Shown here in pieces: positions 6,044 through 11,801 of a stretch of 15,706 nt of DNA. The translations under genes and the position numbers were made by a program. Below the pieces are notes generated by a model. That model did no database searches, was not told where the DNA came from, and saw only the letters and a list, made by a program, of their open reading frames with translations. Source of the stretch: Clostridia bacterium (lineage in GTDB: Bacteria > Bacillota > Clostridia > Oscillospirales > Ruminococcaceae); assembly GCA_009177225.1 (NCBI GenBank), contig WFLZ01000064.1, forward strand, positions 1 through 15,706. Reading direction: 5' to 3'. Positions within the stretch are counted from its first letter, which is position 1; the number at the start of each line of letters is the position of its first letter.

Positions 6044-6994
6044 ATGGAAGCTAATAAAGGAAGCAAAATCTCTATTCTTGGTGCAGGTAACGTAGGTGCT
6101 ACCATTGCTTATACATTCGCAGTAAACGGCACTTGCTCAGACGTTGTTCTTGTTGATATCAACGAAGCTAAGGCAAAGGGTGAAGCTATGGATATCCGTC
6201 ACGGTATCTCTCTCGCTCACAATATTGATATCAAAGACGGCAATTATGATGATATCGCCGGTTCTGATATCGTTGTTGTTACTCTCGGTATGGCAAGAAA
6301 ACCCGGTCAGTCAAGAATTGACCTTACACAGAACAATGTAAACATTATCAAGCAGGTTATGCCTAAAGTTGCAGAAATCGCTCCGGACGCTGTTTATGTA
6401 GTAGTAAGCAACCCTATTGATATTCTTACATACACAATTCTTAAATGTACAAATCTTAAACCAAGTCAGGTTGTCGGTTCGGGTACTGTTCTTGACAGTT
6501 CAAGACTTCGTTGTGCTATTGCTGAAAAAGCTGAAATCAGCCCGAAAAGCATTCACGCTTACGTATTCGGCGAACACGGCGACACTTCATTTGTTCCGTG
6601 GTCAACAACAAATATCGGTGGTATGAATATTTCTGATTACTGGACTTCTCTCGGACATTCACAAGAAGAACTTGATACAGATGCTATTGAAGAAAGTGTA
6701 CGTGTTGCAGGTGCTGAAGTTATCAAGAGAAAGGGTGCAACTTTCTACGCAATTGCACTTTCCGTAAATAAAATCTGTGATACAATTCTGCGTGATTCAA
6801 ACAGTATTCTTACTGTTTCCACACTTGCAAACGGCAGATATGGAATTGATGATGTATGTCTCAGTCTGCCGTGTATCGTAAACGGTCACGGTATTGCAGG
6901 CGAAATAAATCCTCCGCTTCTTGATGAAGAACTTGAAAAGCTCCACAAGAGTGCAGACTCTTTGAAAAACGTTATTTCGCAGCTTACATTCTGA
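6044..6994 (+). CDS. LDH/MDH-family dehydrogenase, probably malate dehydrogenase (LDH-like type)
   Basis: This 316-aa NAD-dependent 2-hydroxyacid dehydrogenase has the Rossmann motif GAGNVGA (13-19) and an Asp (D38) ending beta2, which favours NAD over NADP. Its catalytic set is complete: R91, N123, D151/R154 in GTVLDSSRLR and H178 in GEHGD. By overall similarity it would be annotated L-lactate dehydrogenase. However, the residue that decides the substrate (position 102 in LDH numbering) is Arg85 in MARKPGQSR, as in malate dehydrogenases, where LDHs have Gln (for example NQKPGETR). The Q102R change is known to convert LDH to a malate dehydrogenase, so oxaloacetate/malate is the likelier substrate. 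The adjacent malic enzyme supports this. The start has CGGAGG 8 bp upstream. A terminator-like hairpin follows the stop. Confidence 0.88.
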   Translation: MEANKGSKISILGAGNVGATIAYTFAVNGTCSDVVLVDINEAKAKGEAMDIRHGISLAHNIDIKDGNYDDIAGSDIVVVTLGMARKPGQSRIDLTQNNVNIIKQVMPKVAEIAPDAVYVVVSNPIDILTYTILKCTNLKPSQVVGSGTVLDSSRLRCAIAEKAEISPKSIHAYVFGEHGDTSFVPWSTTNIGGMNISDYWTSLGHSQEELDTDAIEESVRVAGAEVIKRKGATFYAIALSVNKICDTILRDSNSILTVSTLANGRYGIDDVCLSLPCIVNGHGIAGEINPPLLDEELEKLHKSADSLKNVISQLTF

Positions 6995-7003
6995 GAATAT
7001 TTA

Positions 7004-7039
7004 AACAGCGAAGAATGAGAATTTTTCGCTGTTATTTTT
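7004..7039 (+). terminator. Terminator-like hairpin between the dehydrogenase and malic enzyme
   Basis: AACAGCGAA (7004-7012) pairs perfectly with TTCGCTGTT (7025-7033); three more inner pairs, including one G-U, give up to 12 bp with loop TGAGAA. It is followed by ATTTTT, and the malic enzyme ribosome site AAAGGA begins 3 bp later. Probably partial termination, so that less malic enzyme than dehydrogenase is made from the shared promoter. Confidence 0.75.
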
Positions 7040-7057
7040 AGAAAGGAAGTCTATACA

Positions 7058-8233
7058 ATGAATTATGCTGAAGAATCACTTAAAAAACACTATGAATGGA
7101 AAGGCAAGGTTGAAGTAGTATGCCGTACTTCTCTTGAAACTACTGAAGATTTGTCACTTGCATACACTCCCGGTGTTGCACAGCCTTGTCTTGAAATTCA
7201 GAAAGACGTACTGAAAAGTTACGACCTTACACGTCGCTCAAATCTTGTTGCCGTAGTTACTGACGGAACTGCTGTTCTCGGTCTCGGCGATATCGGTCCA
7301 GAAGCAGGTATGCCCGTTATGGAAGGTAAATGTGCCTTGTTCAAGGCTTTCGGCGACGTTGACGCTATTCCGCTTTGTGTACGCTCAAAGGAAGTTGACG
7401 ACATAGTAAATACTGTAAAACTGCTTGCCGGTTCTTTCGGCGGTGTAAACCTCGAAGATATTTCCGCACCAAGATGTTTTGAAATTGAAAAGAAACTCAA
7501 GGAATGCTGTGATATCCCGATTTTCCACGACGACCAACACGGAACAGCAGTTGTTACACTTGCTGCTATGCTCAATGCTCTTAAACTTACCGGAAAGCAT
7601 ATTGACGAAATCCGTGTAGTCACAAGTGGAGCAGGTGCGGCAGGTATTGCTATTATCAGACTTCTTATTTCCATGGGACTTAAAGACGTTGTACTTTGCG
7701 ACCGTAAAGGTGCTATTTACAAGGGACGTACCGAGGACATGAATCCCGTCAAGGAAGCAATGGCTGAAATCACTAACCAGCAGATGAGAAAAGGCAGTCT
7801 TGCAGACGTTATCAAGGGTGCAGACGTATTTATAGGCGTATCCGCTCCTAACTGCGTTACTCCCGAAATGGTAAAGAGTATGGCTAAAGACCCGATAATT
7901 TTCCCGATGGCTAATCCTACTCCTGAAATCATGCCGGAAGTTGCCATTGAAGCAGGTGCTGCCGTTGTCGGAACGGGAAGAAGCGATTATCCGAACCAGA
8001 TTAATAACGTACTTGCATTCCCCGGAATTTTCAGAGGTGCTTTAGATGTCCGTGCAAGCGACATCAATGACGCTATGAAAATCGCCGCTTCAAAGGCTAT
8101 TGCATCATTTGTAACAGACGACAAGCTTGCTCCGGATTATATTATTCCGAGTGTTCTTGACAAGTCTGTTGCAAAGGCAGTTGCAGAAGCTGTTGCACAG
8201 GCTGCAAAAGACACAGGCGTTGCACGTATATAA
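7058..8233 (+). CDS. NAD(P)-dependent malic enzyme
   Basis: Malic enzyme oxidatively decarboxylates malate to pyruvate and CO2, making NADH or NADPH. The 391-aa length is that of the short bacterial class. The catalytic Tyr36 is in YTPGVAQPC (36-44). VTDGTAVLGLGDIGPEAG (67-84) leads to the catalytic Lys91 in PVMEGK. Metal ligands are E133/D134 in NLEDISAPRCFEIE and the Asp pair in FHDDQHGTA (156-163). The nucleotide-binding loop GAGAAG is at 191-196. The cofactor cannot be decided safely from sequence alone. The ATG follows AAAGGA by about 10 bp. It lies 63 bp after the dehydrogenase with a hairpin between. Together they fit a malate shunt moving electrons between NADH and NADPH while producing pyruvate, as described in Clostridium thermocellum, where malic enzyme and malate dehydrogenase genes are also neighbours. 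Confidence 0.95.
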   Translation: MNYAEESLKKHYEWKGKVEVVCRTSLETTEDLSLAYTPGVAQPCLEIQKDVLKSYDLTRRSNLVAVVTDGTAVLGLGDIGPEAGMPVMEGKCALFKAFGDVDAIPLCVRSKEVDDIVNTVKLLAGSFGGVNLEDISAPRCFEIEKKLKECCDIPIFHDDQHGTAVVTLAAMLNALKLTGKHIDEIRVVTSGAGAAGIAIIRLLISMGLKDVVLCDRKGAIYKGRTEDMNPVKEAMAEITNQQMRKGSLADVIKGADVFIGVSAPNCVTPEMVKSMAKDPIIFPMANPTPEIMPEVAIEAGAAVVGTGRSDYPNQINNVLAFPGIFRGALDVRASDINDAMKIAASKAIASFVTDDKLAPDYIIPSVLDKSVAKAVAEAVAQAAKDTGVARI

Positions 8234-8239
8234 ATCACA

Positions 8240-8270
8240 GGACAGCCTTTTAAGGCTGTCCGTATTTTAT
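8240..8270 (+). terminator. Terminator-like hairpin after malic enzyme
   Basis: GGACAGCC and GGCTGTCC (8240-8261) form a perfect stem whose symmetry continues through TTTTAA (10 bp if the 2-nt loop is taken literally, about 8 bp in practice). The following GTATTTTAT is a broken U tract, so termination may be incomplete and some transcripts may run into hydF, whose ribosome site starts 2 bp later. Confidence 0.65.
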
Positions 8271-8284
8271 AGGAGGAATTTTTT

Positions 8285-9481
8285 ATGAGCCTTAATGACA
8301 CACCGTCCGGTGAAAGAATACACATAGGATTTTTCGGCAGGAGAAATGCCGGAAAATCCAGTCTTGTAAACGCCGTAACAGGTCAGGATTTGTCAGTGGT
8401 TTCGGACGTAAAAGGCACAACAACAGACCCCGTTTCAAAAGCTATGGAACTTCTTCCGCTTGGAGCAGTTGTAATTACCGATACGGCAGGTTACGACGAT
8501 GAGGGACAACTCGGTGAAATGCGTATAAAAAAGACAAAGCAGATTCTGAATAAAACTGATATTGCCGTACTTGTAGTAGACTCTGCAACAGGCTTGTCCG
8601 ATACAGACAGCGAACTTATTGGACTTTTCCGAGAGAAAAATATTCCGTATATTGTTGCCTATAATAAATCGGATATAAAAGAGACTGAATGTGGTGAAAA
8701 TGAGATTGCTGTAAGTTCTTTAAACGGTACAAACATTTACGAACTAAAGGAAAAAATTGCTTCCCTTGCTGTAAATTCAAAATCAGAAAAGCATATTATC
8801 GGCGACCTGATTCAGCCGAATGACTTTATTGTACTTGTAACGCCCATAGATGAAGCCGCACCGAAAGGACGTTTAATACTTCCACAGCAGCAGACAATAA
8901 GAGATATACTTGATTCAGACGCTATGGCATTGGTAACGAAAGAATTTCAGCTTGAAGAAACGCTCCAAAAACTCGGAAACCTTACAAAAATGGTAATAAC
9001 AGACAGTCAGGTTTTCGGAATGGTAAATAAAATAGTTCCCGAAAATATTCCCCTGACTTCATTTTCAATACTAATGGCAAGATACAAAGGCTTTCTTGAA
9101 ACAGCAGTAAAAGGTGCATCAGCTATCCGTAAACTTAAAGACGGCGATACTGTTCTTATTTCGGAGGGCTGTACACATCACAGACAGTGCGGTGACATAG
9201 GCAGTGTGAAACTTCCTGCACTTCTGAAAAAATTTACCGGAAAAAATATTGATATAAAACTTACATCAGGACGTGAATTTCCGGAGGACTTGTCCTCCTA
9301 TACCATTGTAATACACTGCGGTGGCTGTATGCTGAACGAACGTGAAGTAATTAACCGTATGAAGTCCGCACAGAAACAGAATATTCCGTTTACAAATTAC
9401 GGCATAGCAATAGCACACATGAATGGCATTTTAAAACGCAGTATAGAAATTTTTCCCGAACTGCTGAAAGAGGTCGAATAA
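8285..9481 (+). CDS. hydF: [FeFe]-hydrogenase H-cluster maturation GTPase HydF
   Basis: HydF is the scaffold on which the 2Fe subcluster made by HydE and HydG is assembled and handed to apo-hydrogenase. The 398-aa protein has an N-terminal Era/TrmE-like GTPase domain: P-loop GRRNAGKS (18-25), switch GTTTDP (44-49), DTAG (66-69) and NKSD (127-130). A dimerisation region follows, then the C-terminal cluster-binding domain. The iron-sulfur ligands C296-T-H298 and H344-C345-G-G-C348 are all present, with 45 residues between the two His; this matches the HydF pattern CxH-x44-53-HCxxC and separates it from other GTPases. The start has AGGAGG 8 bp upstream. No hydE, hydG or hydrogenase gene lies in this window. 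It is coupled to the DUF2809-like gene 2 bp downstream. Confidence 0.96.
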   Translation: MSLNDTPSGERIHIGFFGRRNAGKSSLVNAVTGQDLSVVSDVKGTTTDPVSKAMELLPLGAVVITDTAGYDDEGQLGEMRIKKTKQILNKTDIAVLVVDSATGLSDTDSELIGLFREKNIPYIVAYNKSDIKETECGENEIAVSSLNGTNIYELKEKIASLAVNSKSEKHIIGDLIQPNDFIVLVTPIDEAAPKGRLILPQQQTIRDILDSDAMALVTKEFQLEETLQKLGNLTKMVITDSQVFGMVNKIVPENIPLTSFSILMARYKGFLETAVKGASAIRKLKDGDTVLISEGCTHHRQCGDIGSVKLPALLKKFTGKNIDIKLTSGREFPEDLSSYTIVIHCGGCMLNEREVINRMKSAQKQNIPFTNYGIAIAHMNGILKRSIEIFPELLKEVE

Positions 9482-9483
9482 CA

Positions 9484-9879
9484 ATGAAAAAGCGTATTCC
9501 GTATATTGCAGGATTTATGTTTCTTCTGTTTGTTGAAGTACTTATAGCACTGTTTTTACATGGCGGTTTTATAAGATTCTATCTTGGTGACGTTATTGTT
9601 GTATGGGTCGTATACTGCTTTGTGCAGATTTTTATTTGTGAAAAAGCAAACGCATATGTCACAGCTCTGGGAGTTATGATATTTTCATTTATAGTTGAAT
9701 TTCTGCAATATATCCACATAGTTGATATACTCGGACTTGGTGATATAAAATTTTTCCGTACACTCATAGGTACAAGTTTTTCAGTTGTTGACTTGGTGTG
9801 CTATGCCTGCGGTACGACTGTAATATGTATATTAATATTCATAAAAAACAAAATATCCGACAAAATTCAGGGAAGCTAA
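9484..9879 (+). CDS. DUF2809-like integral membrane protein
   Basis: This 131-aa protein is mostly hydrophobic, with about four membrane segments (roughly residues 5-25, 34-51, 55-77 and 101-120). The polar pattern between them (HGGFIRFYLGDVIVVW, VEFLQYIHIVDILGLGD, RTLIGTSFSVVDLVCYACG) matches what I know of DUF2809 proteins; no biochemical role is known. It begins 2 bp after the hydF stop, with an AGAGG ribosome site inside the end of hydF, so it is translationally coupled and shares its promoter. Whether it has anything to do with hydrogenase is unknown. Its TAA stop lies in the loop of the following terminator. Confidence 0.85.
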   Translation: MKKRIPYIAGFMFLLFVEVLIALFLHGGFIRFYLGDVIVVWVVYCFVQIFICEKANAYVTALGVMIFSFIVEFLQYIHIVDILGLGDIKFFRTLIGTSFSVVDLVCYACGTTVICILIFIKNKISDKIQGS

Positions 9880-9894
9880 TCCCTGAATTTTTTT
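9862..9894 (+). terminator. Strong intrinsic terminator ending the hydF operon
   Basis: AAAATTCAGGGA (9862-9873) pairs perfectly with TCCCTGAATTTT (9880-9891), with loop AGCTAA and a run of seven T at the 3' side. The last codons and stop of the DUF2809-like gene form the 5' arm and loop. Confidence 0.93.
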
Positions 9895-10033
9895 GTCAAA
9901 AAACCATTTTCCCCTTACTTACATATAATAAATTATAACCGTATAATCAAAACAAATCAGTCAATAATAATATCAGCAAATACATTTTTATTTTGAAATT
10001 GCTGTAATAAATATATATCAGGAGTGAAATCAT

Positions 10034-10384
10034 ATGTCAGTGAAAAGGGGAGAAATTTATTATGCAGACCTCAGTCCCGTTGTCGGCTCGGAACAGGGGG
10101 GCATAAGACCGGTACTTATTGTTCAGAACGATGTCGGCAACAAACACAGTCCGACCGTTATCGCAGCCGCAATCACAAGCCAACGTGACAAGACACATCT
10201 GCCGACACATATCGAAGTACAGGCGGACAAATGCGGTCTTGCAAAGGACAGTATAGTTTTACTGGAACAGATTCGCACTATCGACAAAAAACGTCTTAAG
10301 GACAAAATGGGAGAGCTTGACCTGCGTTCAATGAATAAAGTAAACACAGCTCTTTCAATAAGTTTCGGACTGGGAATAACATGA
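10034..10384 (+). CDS. mazF: MazF/NdoA-type endoribonuclease toxin, no adjacent antitoxin
   Basis: MazF-family toxins cut single-stranded mRNA at short specific sequences and halt growth unless bound by a MazE/NdoAI antitoxin. The 116-aa sequence is very close in pattern to B. subtilis NdoA/Maz[32 protein letters not shown] (3-33), LPTHIEV (56-62) and [15 protein letters not shown] (71-85). The catalytic Arg25 and Thr48 are both present, so the enzyme should be active. The ribosome site AGGAGTG lies about 7 bp before the ATG. The 150 bp upstream contain the previous terminator and AT-rich DNA but no reading frame for an antitoxin, and the downstream gene is convergent and unrelated. The partner must be elsewhere, or the gene has an uncoupled role. 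Confidence 0.95.
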   Translation: MSVKRGEIYYADLSPVVGSEQGGIRPVLIVQNDVGNKHSPTVIAAAITSQRDKTHLPTHIEVQADKCGLAKDSIVLLEQIRTIDKKRLKDKMGELDLRSMNKVNTALSISFGLGIT

Positions 10385-10388
10385 CAGA

Positions 10389-10418
10389 AAAAAGTCCCTT
10401 ATAAGCAAGGGACTTTTT
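10389..10418. terminator. Bidirectional terminator between mazF and the convergent lipoprotein gene
   Basis: AAAAAGTCCCTT (10389-10400) pairs perfectly with AAGGGACTTTTT (10407-10418), loop ATAAGC: a 12-bp stem with a T run on both strands. It sits 4 bp after the mazF stop and 4 bp beyond the end of the minus-strand lipoprotein gene, and can serve both. Confidence 0.93.
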
Positions 10419-10422
10419 ATAT

Positions 10423-11598
10423 TTACTGTACAGTGGATTCGTAATTGCAGTCAGCAATTTTCTTTGTTACACATTCATTGAACATACTGTCCAAATCGCT
10501 GTAGCCATAGAAGTAATAACTGGAGAACCAAAAACCGCCTGAACCATATTTGCTATTAGTAGTATTGCTTGTTGTGCGACCTTGGCTTAAATCAACGGAA
10601 CAAGTGCCGTCTTCAAGCAACATAATATCTGAATAGCGGTAATATGTATAGTAGACTTCCTGACCGGTCTGCTCTTCTTCCATATTATCTTCTGTAACAC
10701 CTTTGACATTAGCTGTCATTTTGTAGACACAGTAAAGCTCATTATTTGAAGAGGCATAGAAACCCTCTTTGGGAGTAAGGAAATAATATCCGATAAACTC
10801 CGCACTTTCAAGGGTATTTCCCTCTTTCCAGTTTGCTACATTTGCTGTAAAGCTGTCCATAGCCTGATTTTTCATTTTTTCCTGCATATCGTCCGGAATT
10901 TCGTCAATTGCAGAAACATATGCTGAAAGTCCCTCAACAGTAAATTCCTTTTCAAGCACTGTAGGAATCTTTCCGTACTGTATACAGTAGTCTTCAACAT
11001 CATCGCCATAACATTCCAGTGTAACTTTCACAACATCGCCGTTTTTCAGTCCCGAAGTCTTATCAGTTTCAAAGTACAAAGACGGTACTGCATCAATACT
11101 GCCCTTTATACTTGCTGAACCGTTCGGGGAAATTCCGCTGAATGTCACGTTAAGATTCTCAAACGGGTCAAATGTTTCAGCCTCGTCAAGTGATTCAACT
11201 TTAAAATCCGCATCTTCATAAACAAACTCAACTTTATATTTTTCGCTGAGTTTATCTGTCATTGAAACGTCCCATTTATATGAAATACTGTCGCCGTTTG
11301 AAAGTTCTGTATCCTTGCTAAGACTGCCATCAATAACTCCCTCAAATTCATTCTGGATTTTCGTTATTTTTTTATCCGTAGGAGTAGCATCGATACCAAA
11401 AGCTTCCGGATTATCCTTAACCATCTTTTCAAAATCAAAGTGACTTGAAGCAACACCGACAGTATCATAACCTTCATAATTTACCTCAAGATAGTCATTG
11501 AGGTTTACTTTTTTTGTGCCACAAGCTGTAAACATAACCGTGCATGACATCAAACCAACCGAAAATGCCACTGCTTTTATCATTCCGAATTTTTTCAT
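10423..11598 (-). CDS. Large lipoprotein with two related N-terminal domains
   Basis: The 391-aa product has a lipoprotein signal, with lipobox FTAC giving lipidated Cys26, so it is membrane-anchored and faces outside. Two segments look like copies of one beta-rich domain. Copy one (31-133) runs VNLNDYLEVNYEGYDTVGVAS to LSNGDSISYKWDVS; copy two (143-224) runs FDPFENLNVTFSGISPNGSAS to LKNGDVVKVTLE and EKEFTVEGL. Each has an L/FxxxNV-type start, an aromatic-G turn and an NGD strand. The C-terminal third (about 225-391) is different and ends with an aromatic patch, FWFSSYYFYGYSD. This style of lipoprotein is one I associate with Ruminococcus-type gut bacteria, function unknown. The start has AAGGAG 7 bp upstream. 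It is monocistronic, with a shared terminator and three phased direct repeats upstream. Confidence 0.82.
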   Translation of the reverse strand: MKKFGMIKAVAFSVGLMSCTVMFTACGTKKVNLNDYLEVNYEGYDTVGVASSHFDFEKMVKDNPEAFGIDATPTDKKITKIQNEFEGVIDGSLSKDTELSNGDSISYKWDVSMTDKLSEKYKVEFVYEDADFKVESLDEAETFDPFENLNVTFSGISPNGSASIKGSIDAVPSLYFETDKTSGLKNGDVVKVTLECYGDDVEDYCIQYGKIPTVLEKEFTVEGLSAYVSAIDEIPDDMQEKMKNQAMDSFTANVANWKEGNTLESAEFIGYYFLTPKEGFYASSNNELYCVYKMTANVKGVTEDNMEEEQTGQEVYYTYYRYSDIMLLEDGTCSVDLSQGRTTSNTTNSKYGSGGFWFSSYYFYGYSDLDSMFNECVTKKIADCNYESTVQ

Positions 11599-11644
11599 AT
11601 TATTCTCCTTTTCACCTAACTATTACTTTTTTCGTGATTCTTGT

Positions 11645-11650
11645 AGTATA
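11645..11650 (-). promoter_or_regulatory. Possible -10 of the large lipoprotein gene
   Basis: On the minus strand TATACT (11645-11650) lies 47 bp before the ATG. No -35 hexamer is visible 16-18 bp upstream; instead the direct repeats at 11671-11702 begin where the -35 should be. That is the layout of promoters that need an activator bound at the -35. Confidence 0.45.
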
Positions 11651-11670
11651 CACGACAAACAAGTTTATAA

Positions 11671-11702
11671 AGTGACAGAAATGTGATAATTATGTGATAT
11701 AC
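11671..11702. promoter_or_regulatory. Three phased direct repeats, candidate response-regulator site
   Basis: ATGTGATA occurs at 11681-11688 and again at 11692-11699, exactly 11 bp apart. A weaker copy, AAGTGACA, lies at 11670-11677, also 11 bp before the first. On the minus strand these read TATCACAT, TATCACAT and TGTCACTT. Direct repeats at 11-bp steps are typical of OmpR/PhoB-family regulators; the E. coli Pho box has CTGTCAT repeats at 11 bp. They lie between the minus-strand lipoprotein and the plus-strand Ca2+-ATPase, closer to the lipoprotein promoter. Confidence 0.5.
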
Positions 11703-11734
11703 AACACAATTCAGTATCAAAGTAAATAAGTATA

Positions 11735-11764
11735 TTGACATATTTGTCCCGAAACGCTCATATT
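11735..11764 (+). promoter_or_regulatory. Promoter of the Ca2+-ATPase gene
   Basis: A perfect TTGACA (11735-11740) is followed after 18 bp by CATATT (11759-11764, 4 of 6 matches). The predicted start is near 11771, about 30 nt before the ATG. Confidence 0.55.
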
Positions 11765-11801
11765 CTGTAATGACAAAATAAACATCTGAAAGGGTGGTAA
11801 T

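Noticed and set aside
7219..7674. 151-aa minus-strand frame inside malic enzyme
   Set aside because: An antisense shadow of a highly conserved enzyme gene, without a ribosome site or family features.
9895..10033. Small antitoxin gene upstream of mazF
   Set aside because: No ATG/GTG/TTG frame of useful length with a ribosome site exists in this AT-rich stretch; stops occur in every frame.
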